Of a stretch of DNA of 64,000 bases, positions 20,806 through 30,624 are shown piece by piece. Origin of the DNA: Arthonia radiata. Taxonomy: Eukaryota; Ascomycota; Arthoniomycetes; Arthoniales; Arthoniaceae. A model generated the notes under the pieces. That model was given only the letters and a program-made list of their open reading frames with translations. It was not told the DNA's origin and made no database searches. The DNA is taken from the NCBI GenBank assembly GCA_002989075.1, contig PSQN01000003.1, positions 751,366 to 815,365 of the forward strand, given 5' to 3'. Within the stretch, counting starts at the first letter, position 1, and every line of letters begins with the position of its first letter. A program made the translations under genes and the position numbers.

Positions 20806-20970
20806 TTAGTAGGAGGGTTGTCAGCGCCCAGGTTGTCAGCGCCCAGGTCGTCAGCGCCCAGGTCGTCAGCGCCCAGGTCGTCAGCGCCCAGGTCGTCAGC
20901 GCCCAGGTCGTCAGCAAGAGGGTTGTCAGCAGGAGGGTTGTCAGCAAGAGGGTTGGTAGTAGGAGGGTTG
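20806..20970. repeat. 15-bp minisatellite, 11 units
   Basis: Eleven head-to-tail 15-bp units. Five consecutive units (20836-20910) are identical (TCAGCGCCCAGGTCG); the flanking units diverge toward TCAGCAAGAGGGTTG and GTAGTAGGAGGGTTG. In the minus-strand frame of the decayed gene each unit codes a pentapeptide (DLGAD, NPLAD, NPPAD). Identical central units suggest recent expansion or homogenisation. Confidence 0.95.
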
Positions 20971-22290
20971 GTAGCCGGATTGCCATCAGACGGTGCATCC
21001 CAGCCGGTGCCCCAGCTAGAGTCGACGGCCTCGTTGAAATTCTCCTTAACCCCAGCAGGTACTCCACTCCAGGACGTTTTCAACGAGCCATACTCCCCGA
21101 ACAGTACTAGATCGTCGTGATCAACACCTTCACCAATGTCGACGATCTTCGGAAGCCGCATGATCGCAGGGATTGGTAAGTCCTCATATTTGGCTTCACG
21201 AGGAGGTTTCTCGGAGGAAGTGGGATGTCGCTCTTGGGCTTGTTCTTAGACTTGTTCTTCCCGCTCTTACCACCTGAGGCCTTTTCTTCGCCACCAGTGC
21301 TGTCGCTGGTCCAATACTCAGACTCTTCTGGGGACTCTGGTCCAGACTCGACGTCGTCATGACCGGCATCAGTGGGATCAGCGGCAGGTGTCTCGACGCG
21401 TTCTGGAGTGATTTCGGAGCTAATGGGTAGTATTGGAACAACGGACTCCTTGGTAGGGTCGTCCGGGGGTGGATTTGGGGATCCTCGGAATCCTTGACCT
21501 TAACAAACTCAGATGGAATCCCGGCTGATCCCGTGAAGTCTTCGCAGGCGCAATTAAGTACAGAGGCGTCCTTGCTCACGGGCTTGGGGGGTGGAGGAGG
21601 TTGTGTAAGAGCTGAAGGCTTGCACGGCGGAACACTGGGTGCTGCCTCGGCTGGAAGAGGGGTTGTTGCCTTCACGGATGATGGAACGAGCGAGGGTCCG
21701 TCGTACCTCTTGAAGTTGGCCGGTTGGATCTTCTAGCCTTTAAATGCGAGGGGAGTGGAGGTTGGGTTGAGCTCCGAGGTCACCGCAGGCTTCAAGATTG
21801 ACTCGGGAATAGGGGTATTCTAGGTAGCCGCAAACGAGGTGGATTCGCCGACCTCGAAGACATTCGGATACTTCCTGCGGATTGCTTCAGGTCCTTGAGG
21901 GGCCTTCTGGAAGCCGGCCTCCTTGACAATGCTGGGTACGAAGCCCTCGTTGTGTACAGCTTGGAGATTTGACATCGCGGCGAGGCGTATGGATGGTAGA
22001 CGCATGCCAGACTATTGATTAACGCCTTTGTATTCGATGTAAAGCTTCTTGCGAGAGTATAGGTTGTCATCAGATGCAAGGGCAGGCCTCCATGAATCTG
22101 GGTAAGTCTCAGAGTAGCCACACATTTCGTTCTGTGCCTCGAAAGTCGTTGTCAGGCAGCTGAAGCGCTGGCGCTGTCCTATAGCCCTTTGTTTGGAACT
22201 TTATCCAAATCCAGAACATGCTGTGCTGACACCTTTCTTCTAGGTTGCGGGTGATAAATAGTAAGAGGGTCGAGAGCCGGAGAGTGAGCT

Positions 22291-22410
22291 GCTGGAGCGT
22301 TATTAACCGGAGCGTTAACGGCTAGAGCATCAGCGACCGGGGCGTCAGCGACTAGAGCGTCATTAAATGGGGCGTTAGCGATGGAAGGATCATCAACCGG
22401 AGCGTCAGTA
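22291..22410. repeat. Second 15-bp-period array, 8 diverged units
   Basis: Eight 15-bp units with a consensus close to ACCGGAGCGTCAGCG, for example at 22306, 22336 and 22396, all diverged. On the minus strand the units read as pentapeptides such as DAPVA, NAPVN and NAPAA. The period matches the array 1.3 kb away, so both may have belonged to one repeat-rich protein. Confidence 0.85.
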
Positions 22411-22787
22411 TTAGCAGCATTAGCAGTCTGACATCGAAGAAAATACATTTACATTACATAGAGAAGACGAGTTGTCAAAGAGGTAACACGAGATAAGAGC
22501 AAAAGCCAAGAAAAGTTTTTTTATTAAAAAGGAAGCTCGGTCACAGATCATTGCTTTTCTCGACCATTTCATCAAGCTGGTCACTCATTATCGATTTCGT
22601 TCACGCTCCACCATCCTTCATTACTATTATCACCGATGAGAAGGCACGATCGTTTCTTCCAGAACAGCAATCAAAACGAGTGCATTCAGTCTCCAAGCAG
22701 TTCTTCCGAGCTGGCCTCAACGTATCGGAAGCCAAACTCTCCCCGAAACTCGATAGAAGTGGCTTGTGGGCTACTCTGACTTCTCAC
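22411..22787. other. Spacer in the gene-poor island
   Basis: About 380 bp with an A/T-rich tract near 22500-22530; no gene, repeat or RNA seen. Confidence 0.3.
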
Positions 22788-23264
22788 CTAAACCAGAGAA
22801 CATGGAGCTTTACCCTTTTTCACAAACCGCTCCGCGAAACACTGTAACTCACGGAGACGCTTCACAATGGGTCGCATCTCCGCCGTGGCATTTCGACGAG
22901 ACCCAGCCTCCACAAGGATCTGATCCACCGTCTCATACACTAGAGTCGCAGTGTCTTGCAGGCGGAATAGTTCTGGTGACGTGACATGAGCCGCATGCTG
23001 CCAAAACAAGCAGAGCTCGTCCGAGTACCACGCATGACCCAGATTCCCAAGAGGGAGTTTGGAGCGCTTCCCTTGAGCCTTGAAACCGTACTCACGCCAG
23101 AGCTGCAAATCAAGAAGAGTGTACTGCTGGTAGGCATCGTCGAACAGGGTCTGCAGGTAGGTTTGCATTTCATCCACGAGCTGCGGTGTGTATTTGGGAG
23201 CCGCACTCGAGGCCAAATCCATGGCGACGTCGGCAGTCGCGGTGTCGGAAAAGACCTGAGTCAT
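22788..23264 (-). CDS. Hypothetical protein, 158 residues
   Basis: A single-exon frame starting at the ATG at 23264 (MTQVFSDTATADVAMDLASS). I do not recognise the family. The sequence is largely helical and amphipathic, with KYTPQLVDEMQTYLQTLFDD, a Trp/Tyr-rich middle (LWREYGFKA, LGHAWYSDELCLFWQHA) and a C-terminal helix MRPIVKRLRELQCFAERF. No signal peptide or membrane segment is apparent. It ends GKAPCSLV. It lies alone in the gene-poor island, flanked by repeats, and could be a young or lineage-specific gene. It is better preserved than its decayed neighbour, which argues that it may be functional. Confidence 0.5.
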   Translation of the reverse strand: MTQVFSDTATADVAMDLASSAAPKYTPQLVDEMQTYLQTLFDDAYQQYTLLDLQLWREYGFKAQGKRSKLPLGNLGHAWYSDELCLFWQHAAHVTSPELFRLQDTATLVYETVDQILVEAGSRRNATAEMRPIVKRLRELQCFAERFVKKGKAPCSLV

Positions 23265-23768
23265 GCTGTACTGCAACGTCGCTGAATTTGATCGTTCAGC
23301 GATGACCTTGATGTTGATTGCTTGAGACGTCTCAGCAGAATTTGCGGACAGTTGATGGGATTAGAAAGGGTTGACCCGTTTGGAAAGCTGTCGTGAATCG
23401 GCGTGCGGAGGATTGGCATGTAGAAATGCTGGGCAAGCTAGTGAAGAGGTGAATAGTGAGGTGCATCCGGACAGTGCGGGCACGCAGCTTCAGTCATCAC
23501 AAGCAGTGTACCATTTGAGGCTTTGGGTGGTCAGCTAGGTATCTCAATCATCTCAGTTAGCGGGAGACGCAATTCGCAAAGAGGTTGCGCAGGGCCAGTG
23601 GATGTATCATGAGGAAAGCTAGCGAACCTTGCCGCGTTGCATGACCACTTGAAGAAGACTCGACGTGTGAATGACATTCACCAGGACTCGGCGGGAGTGT
23701 GGACCCTTGGGAGCTGAGGGTAGGTGGTGTGTCAACGGAAGAGGCATGAGCAAGGTGTCGCCCAAAGG

Positions 23769-23925
23769 GAGGTTGATTAGCTGCCTTGAGGGTCTTGAAG
23801 TGCGAACTGGATGCCAGATAGAGACGATGAGGAGATGAATAAGCTGCCTCCATGGTCCCGAAGCTGGACATGGATGCAAGATATCAACAGCGGGAGGTTG
23901 ATTAGCTGCCTTGAGCGTTTGAGGG
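23769..23925. repeat. About 60-bp period repeat, three diverged copies
   Basis: Copies begin at about 23769, 23829 and 23893. The first and third share GAGGTTGATTAGCTGCCTTG; the middle copy is a diverged version (GAGATGAATAAGCTGCC). The third copy is cut short. Confidence 0.7.
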
Positions 23926-24189
23926 CTCTCGCGTTGACAAGACAAGCAGTAAAGGGGTGATCCAGTTGATGAAGAGATTGGGGAGGTTTCCCTTTGAGTA
24001 GAGACATTGGACACTTTATCGTAGAGAGCGGGGGATGGATAGAGCGCTAAAGACTCCGACTTGATCCTTGAGGTGACTGCTGAGTTAAGGATACCCTGGC
24101 CTCTGTCTCTGCAGGTTTGATGTAGCCGCAGCACCACGAACGTGAAGGCGAACAGGAAGTGTCTACTAGGGCTGCCTGAGCGGCCATTC

Positions 24190-24358
24190 TCGACGATTGA
24201 CAAGTGTTGCCAGGCTACGGCCGTTGATAGCCTTTAAGAATCCGAGATTGTTGATCATTGATTACGAGAGCTCCTTGACGACTTGTAAATGGCAGGCGAG
24301 CCGCACAGTCGTACAGATGAATGCCAGGTGTGCGCTTTAGACGGTTGAGGCGACGGAT
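24190..24358 (+). repeat. Diverged direct duplication, copy A
   Basis: About 165 bp matching 24586-24755 along its length. Shared blocks include GTTGCCAGG, GATTACGAG, GGCAGGCGAGCCGCAC-like sequence and GTGTGCGCTTTAGACGG. The copies differ by many substitutions and a few small indels. Confidence 0.8.
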
Positions 24359-24585
24359 GCGTTGAAAAAGGAAAGGCAGTAGGCTTCAGCATGCTGGAAT
24401 TGGCTCAGTGACCGGTGTCGATTTGCTTGAGATGGCTGAGTCAATCATTGTGGACAGAGTCAAGAGAGCGTGTTGACCAAGGTCGACTTGACGGAGTGGG
24501 CGGATTTGGCTAAGTGACAAAGACAGGACTGCAAAAATGGCTGTGTGACCAGTGTCGACTTGCTGGAGCTGCTTGAAGGCCAGTA

Positions 24586-24755
24586 TCGACGATTGACATG
24601 TGTTGCCAGGCCAGGGCCGCTGATGGATTGTGAAAATCCGAGTTTGTTGATCAATGATTACGAGCTCCCTGACGACCTATAGACGCCAGGCGAGCCGCAC
24701 ACCCGTACAAATGAATGCCGAGTGTGCGCTTTAGACGGCTTAGGCGACGTAGGCG
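24586..24755 (+). repeat. Diverged direct duplication, copy B
   Basis: Partner of copy A, in the same orientation and about 396 bp away. The sequence between them also holds shorter related pieces (GTGTCGACTTGCTGGAG versus GTGTCGATTTGCTTGAG), so the unit of duplication may have been larger. Confidence 0.8.
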
Positions 24756-25172
24756 TCGCAAGAGAGAGAAGGGGGGCTGCGATTTTTTGTAGGTTGTTGA
24801 TTTTTTTGATGTTTTTGGTGTTTGAAGATCTTGATTGATTTGATGGTGAGCTTATCAGAAAGACCCCCCCCTTCCAGTCACTTGGCGTGGTCATCACTCC
24901 ACACCAAGCGCCAGGGGAGCCCGCAGACCTGGCCGCGTGCAACCAGACCCGCGCTTTGGACGCCGTGAGGACAAAGGAAAGAAGAGGAAGCTGCAGAAGA
25001 AGTAAACAGCGGTTGCTGTGCCAAGACTGAGCGCATTTAGAAACATTGTGGCACCGCTCGCTGATCCTCCATTCCCGGGACGGCTCTGTTAACAGGAGTC
25101 CAGCAATAGCTGTATGCCGGTCTGCGGCATTCAAACATACTCATACACACATCGTCCATATATGCTTTTCTC

Positions 25173-28026
25173 TCACAGCGCCTTTACACTCTTCCAGAAT
25201 GGAGTCCCCATCAACGCCTCATTCCCACCCACCACCTCCCTCATCAGCCTTAACTTCTCTTCCTTTCCACATTTCGGCGTGGCTTCAATCCGCTGCTTCC
25301 ACTCCTTGAGCGCCGCCTTGAGCAATCTCGCGCCCTCAGCAGCTTGCTCACTGTCCGATCCCTTCTCCCCCTCCTTCAGCGCCTCCTCCGCAGGCTCCAA
25401 CTCCGCCGCTTTTCTCCTCGCCATATTCACGACCTTCTCCGGGAACCGCACCAACTCCGCAACATGTATGCCAAAGCTCTGATCGCTGACGCCAGGCTCA
25501 ACCCGGTACAGCAGCGTGACTTCTCTTCTTTTCTTGCTCCCATCCACATCCATCTGTTCCCTGCTCTCATCCACATGTGCCACTACATGCAGATTTCTTA
25601 CCTGCGGCCACGTCTCCGCTAGCTGCGTCAGCTCGTGAAAATGCGTCGCAAACGCCGCGCATGCCCGCACACGCTTGACGATGTATTCTGCAATTGCCCA
25701 CGCTAACCCAAAGCCGTCGTACGTGCTAGTGCCTCGGCCCAGCTCGTCAATGACGATCAGACTGTCTTGGGTTGCTGACTTGAGGATGTTCGACGTCTCC
25801 AGCATCTCCGCCATGAACGTGCTGACGCCCTTCAGTTGGCTATCGCTGGCCCCCACACGTGCAAGGATACAATCAAACATTGTCACGCTTGAGCCCTCAG
25901 CGCAGGGGATGAAACAGCCGATCTGCGCCATGAGCGCTATGCATGCTACCATGCGGATGTATGTGGACTTGCCGCCCATGTTCGGGCCTGTAATGATGAG
26001 GAAGCTGGGGCCGGAGGAGCCGGGCGCGAGTGAAACGTCGTTGGTGATGAATGTGACGCCGTCTTGCATCTCGAGGCAGGGATGCCGTGCTTCAACTAGG
26101 TTTGTAGCGGCGCCGTCAATGGATTGGGCTTCGCACTCGGAGGCTCGTGGGTAGAGCTTAGGTCGCGTGTATGGTGTAGGTGCGTGGATAGAAGCGTGAG
26201 CAAGCGAGACAATAACATCGAGGTGGGCGATCACGCCTGCGAGCTTCTCGACGACGGGAACATAAGAGGACGCAACGGCGCAGACTTCGCTGACGAGGGC
26301 GGATTGCGTGCGGTTGTATGTCTCGCTCAGTGAATCGAATGAGCGGCGCATCTCTTGAAGTGAAGAGGTGGTGAAGTAAACGCCGTTCTTTTGGGTGGAG
26401 ATCTCAGGGTACTGCTTCTTCGCTCGTATGCATGCGGCTTCGGTTCTCGTTAAACGAAGGCACCAGCCGTGCACTTTGTGATTCTCGAGAAAGAGCTTCT
26501 TCTCAGGGTCTTGATTGAGATCGTCAGCAACGCGGCGATGCTCCGACTCCATGTCCTTGCGCAACTTCTCGATCTTCTTGCGGACAATCTTGAGCGTCTC
26601 GTCCCACTCGGATTTGATGATGAATTCGTGATTGTCAAGGGCGGCAAGATCGACAGTTGTTTCGACCATCTCCAGCAATTTGGAGAAGGAGAGGTTGTAT
26701 TCTTTGAGCTTGATGGTGTAGGTGGCGTCGAGCGGGTCTTTGTGAGCCTCGTCCATGACGCCTTCGAGTGTAGCGATGAAGGAAGGCAAGCGGATGGCGA
26801 CTTGGTACATGCGGACGACGTCCTCGAGGGTGGCTTTCTTGCGCTGAAACTTCTTGGCGAGGCGATAGAGATCGGGAACGGAGCGGAGGTGCTCCTCTTG
26901 CATTGTTTGGCGAAGCTCAGTATCGGAGACGAAGGCTTCGACGAGGTTCTGGCGTTTTTCGATTTCGGTAAGGTCCATGAGCGGTTGCTTGAGCCATTGC
27001 GCAAGCAGACGGGAGCCGATGGGCGTTTTGCAGTGGTTCAGCAAGCCGTACATGGACATGCTCTTCTGTCCGGTTCGTGCATCTGGCATGAGATTGAGCG
27101 CCTTCAGCGCAGAAGCGTCGAGCTTCATGTACTGGGAGAGATCATGTTGGTAGAGATTGTATTGGCCAAAGTTCGAAGGGTCAGTCAAAGCGCCGATGTA
27201 TTTGATGAGCGCTGCTGCGGAGCCCATGGCCAACTTCAAGTCTGTCTGGGGAAGCAGATTGGCAGAACGCTCATCTTTAAGCAGTCTCGTCAGGTCTTGC
27301 TCGATATCCTTGGTCTGGAAGTCCCCTGCCGCTCTTTCTGCTATCGCGCAGCCGCAGTTGTCTGCCACCGCGCGTAGCTTCGACAGCTCAGCATCCTTCT
27401 TTGTCGGATCCGTCGTCAAGATGCACTCCTTCACGCCCAGTTGAATCACCAGCGACTCGAAGTTGGAGTAGGCGTCATTGTCCAGGAACTCCGAAACACC
27501 CAGCTCTCTCACACTGGCATCCGCAAAGCAAATGCCGACGGTGCGTGCCTCCGTTGCCTTGGCCACGACCTTGACTGCCATGATAATCGGCGCTGTCTCA
27601 ATGTATCCGCCGAGGTCATCTTCCACGTCTTGCAGGTTGCCAGGACTAGCTTTCTTGATGGGCTTCCAGTTCATGCGGCCTTGACTCTCCCATACTTCGA
27701 TGCGCTTGCCGAGCTTGAAGAGTGCTTCTCGGAGAAAGGTCTTGTAGACGGTGAAGGTCATGGAGACAGAAGGCAGGTCACGTCCGATCGGCCGGACGAC
27801 GGAGGTGGTCTTGTAGATGGTGCGAGCGACGAAATTGGCATTGTCGCCATGAGCGGAGAAGTAGTCATTGCGGTTGAAGATGCGAATGGTATCGGCTTCG
27901 TCTGGTAGGTTGCGGAAGAACTTGACGAAGCCGTTCTCGTCTTCGACCTAGCTGATTGTCAGCACGCAGACGGAGGGCTCAAGGAAGATGTTGATGGCGC
28001 ACCTTGAGCTCCGGCCTAGACGCCAT
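25173..28026 (-). CDS. MSH2: DNA mismatch repair protein Msh2
   Basis: MutS homolog that pairs with Msh6 or Msh3 to detect mismatches and small loops. Two exons on the minus strand: a 24-nt first exon (28026-28003, MASRPELK) and 27947-25173, separated by a 55-bp intron (GTGCGC..TAG). The product is 932 residues. After the intron it reads VEDENGFVKFFRNLPDEADT and FNRNDYFSAHGDNANFVA, the family N-terminus. The ATPase core has the Walker A TGPNMGGKST (about 661-670), Walker B VIDELGRGTST (about 740-750) and FATHFHEL (about 774-781). The clamp and lever regions are complete. Length is as expected. The tiny first exon would be missed if translation were started at an internal ATG. Confidence 0.96.
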
Positions 28027-29208
28027 GTTGGCTTTGGACTATCGGCTTGTGGAGATGGCTGCCAATTGGATGGCAAAGATGGGCATCGCAATGCGCTTGG
28101 GAGACGCGTCGAAGAGAGGACCACGCGTCTCGCGTAAATCGAGGAGGCTTGGCACTGACGACCCCTACCCTGCCCTTTGAATGATCGGGGTCCTGCACAG
28201 ACATTGAGGCATCGCAAACCGGACGCAGCAACGACTCCCCTGCAAATACCATTGCGTCCGACTTCACTGCAACCATCTCATTCTCTGTTGACCGAAACCG
28301 ACCCACAGTCTCGAGTGCTCTCTGTTACGGTAGCTTCATGACGCTCCCGCGGCAAGCAACAGAGCAATACAGCTGCATCGATGGCTGGACGTCTCGTCGG
28401 CAATCATCCTGTTCTGAGAGGCACAGTACGCTTCTATCTTCATGCGCAATCGCAACTACAACATCACGAACATACTTTCGTCCTTGAGAATCCATTCGAG
28501 ACGAAACAACAATTCCGCGCCCGCATACGGTAATGTTTGCGCTGAAGCCGCTTCTTTCAAACAAACTCTTCATGCTGGCCCAGCCGCACACAGCCGTCAG
28601 CGGATGACGAACTGTACTGCTGCCGCAAGCAATGACGGGCTTGTTTGCATTTCTGCTCGCCATCTACAACGAGCGCGGCAAGCACGGTAAGTTGACGGCA
28701 TGGATGATCGCGAACAACAAAATGCGGGGAGATGGTGTCGCAGGTGGGTGGGAGAGTTCATCGTCCCGTACCAGCCCGCATGCCTAACCTTGATTCACTG
28801 CGATTTGCATTTCCCAGTATAATCATGCTTTTGGCCGCAAGCGACAATGCGGCTTAAGCCTTTGCTCTTAACCTAGCGGCCGCCACACGTGGTCGATTTA
28901 GCTGCAAAGGATAACGATCTAGAGGCGGCCCATCCCGCGTTGAGCTTGGCCGTGCAAATACTTGCAGTAGTGTGACCTCTTGTGGACGGAGGGTTCAGAA
29001 GAAGACGCAATGATGCATATGCCGTCCTTCTCGATAGCCACGCGAGCTCTCCCGCGGGGTAAGGTGGCCTTCAAGCGATCGCTTCTAGGCGTGTAGGTGC
29101 TGACCTATTTGATCGCCGCTGGACCCAGAGCTTGGGATCAGTTGAGTCGGAAGTATTTCACGTTGCTTGGTACGCCTGCTGTTCGCTGCTCTTCTCCAAC
29201 ACTTCAAG
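28027..29208. other. Divergent region between MSH2 and the rhodopsin-domain gene
   Basis: 1.18 kb between divergent starts. A short frame from the ATG at 28632 (MTGLFAFLLAIYNERGKH) is followed by a good splice donor (GTAAGT at about 28690), but no coding second exon could be found. No RNA gene or repeat was recognised. Confidence 0.35.
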
Positions 29209-30595
29209 ATGGAGGGCATCATAAACAACTCGGTGGGCTTGGCCAACAATATCGATAGCAAAGCGCCAGCGATCACTGCTGCGAACGTGATTGGCCTTGT
29301 CCTCACCATCATTCCCGTTGTCCTGCGTATCTGGTCGCGCAAGGTGTCCAAGGTACCAATCCTCTGGGTATGCTCAGTCTTGGTGAGACGTATGACTGTT
29401 AAATAACATACTAATGCTCCTGCTCAGGATGACTGGCTGGCAATCACAGCAGTGGTAGGTCTTTTGAAGTCTCCTTTGTAGTAGGACGTGTCTGCGAAGC
29501 ATGAAATAAGCAACGCTGACAAGCCTCTTCCAGCCATTCACGCTGGGTATCTCTGCTTGCTTGTTTGCATCTGTGCGGTATGGGCTTGGCCAACACCTGG
29601 ATCACATCGTGGCTATGGGAAAGAAGCGGCCGACAGGAACAGTGACGGTTATCATGAACCTGCTCTACACTGTTGGTATCACTTCGGTCAAGCTATCGGC
29701 CTTGTGCATGTACAAGCGGATCTGGGGCATCGCAAAGCCGTTCAACGCTGTGTTGAAGATCACCGGCGCTGTGTGCATCTTGTGGATGGTCGTCGTGTTC
29801 ACCCTGGTGCTGTTCACCTGTGGCCCACCGGACGAGGTTGGCGCAATCCCTCAAATCAGCGGCAACAAGTGCATCTCGCACTTTTCCGTGTACATGGCAG
29901 CACCCGTGACCAACTTGGCCATCGATCTTGTCATCCTCGTTTTGCCTCACTTTCAGATCTGGAAGATCCAAATGAAGCAGCAGCAGAAGTGGCGACTGGC
30001 TTGTATCTTTTTCTTTGGTTACGGGTGAGTCAAGACTACCACTATTGCAGGACGGTCGCATTCGCCAGTACGCTGACCATCTGCCAATTCACAGCGTTGT
30101 CAGCATGTCCGTAGTGCGCTTAGCTGCGACTGTGGTGCTGGATCGCCACAGGAGTGCAGACTCCACTTGTAAGCGCTTGATGCTTCCTCTTGCATTTAGC
30201 GGATGAACGAGAGTGCGTATGCTGACGTAGTTGCAGGGTCGTTGGTGACTGTTTGCATACCATACGCGCTCGAGATACCCACGGGTATCTTCACCATTTC
30301 TTTGCCAGCAATTGTACAACTCGCAGGTCGGTGGCACCGTGCGGGCTTCGGCAGCATGTTCAAGCCATGTGACTCAGAAATCATAAGACGTAGAGCAACG
30401 GCCTTGAAGAACTCGAAAGCATCACGAACGATCACCGCTGATGGGCTCGAGATGAAGAACGGAGGCTTCCTACGACTAGACAGCGGGAGTGGCGACGATT
30501 TGCAAGTGCTTAAGAGCCACGATAAGCTGCAATTCCCCGAGCCAGTTTTTCGATCGGCTTTTTGGGACATGCACATAGGATGCCATGCAGTATGA
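29209..30595 (+). CDS. Pth11-like fungal rhodopsin-domain integral membrane protein
   Basis: Seven-helix membrane protein of the fungal rhodopsin-domain group that includes Pth11-type receptors. Five exons are inferred: 29209-29367, 29428-29454, 29534-30024, 30095-30168 and 30237-30595, with GT..AG introns of 60, 79, 70 and 68 bp. The product is 369 residues. It starts MEGIINNSVGLANNI, then the first helix (ANVIGLVLTIIPVVLRIWS) and the typical WDDWLAITAV box produced by splicing. Next come RYGLGQHLDHI, helices with LLYTVGITSVKLSALCMYKRI, CGPPDE and NKCISHFSVYMAAPVTNLAIDL. The TWSLVTVCIPYALEIPTGIF segment is the family's last conserved block. The cytosolic tail is polar and about 85 residues long. 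Ligand unknown. It is convergent with the next gene, with only 29 bp between stops. Confidence 0.82.
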
Positions 30596-30624
30596 ATCGA
30601 ACCGATTTGAACGTCATTCCACTC

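Larger units (their letters stand above)
20691..22448 (-). pseudogene. Decayed low-complexity coding stretch (probable pseudogene)
   Basis: Reading the minus strand from about 22200 to 21440, one frame stays open for roughly 250 codons except for three stops, all TAG. About a dozen stops would be expected by chance. The translated pieces are protein-like (for example SETYPDSWRPALASDDNLYS and GPEAIRRKYPNVFEVGES). Coding character then moves to a second frame that is acidic and Ser/Pro-rich (ITPERVETPAADPTDAGHDD) and to a third, RLPKIVDIGEGVDHDDLVLF, which runs into pentapeptide repeats of the type DLGAD. A further frame upstream (22448-22179) has NAPVA-like pentapeptides. I read this as a once-coding, disordered protein gene now broken by about three stops and two or three frame changes. 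Each TAG could come from CAG by C to T change, as RIP would cause. Its family is unknown. A gene with unrecognised introns is the alternative. Confidence 0.5.
23265..25172. other. Gene-poor repeat-bearing region left of MSH2
   Basis: About 1.9 kb without a convincing gene. It holds the about 60-bp-period repeats near 23769-23925 and the duplicated blocks at 24190 and 24586. Minus-strand frames exist (23619-24203) but are built from repeats and lack family support. The right end should include the MSH2 3' untranslated region. Confidence 0.4.

Noticed and set aside
20787-21120. Plus-strand frames with repeated VVSAQ or SAPRS units
   Set aside because: These are reverse and shifted readings of the 15-bp minisatellite; the minus-strand frame with DLGAD fits the neighbouring coding character better.
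26469-27377. 302-codon open frame on the plus strand
   Set aside because: It lies antisense to the conserved ATPase and lever part of MSH2; it is a shadow of GC-rich coding sequence.
28632-28690. Mini-frame MTGLFAFLLAIYNERGKH followed by a GTAAGT donor
   Set aside because: No coding continuation after any acceptor downstream; probably chance.
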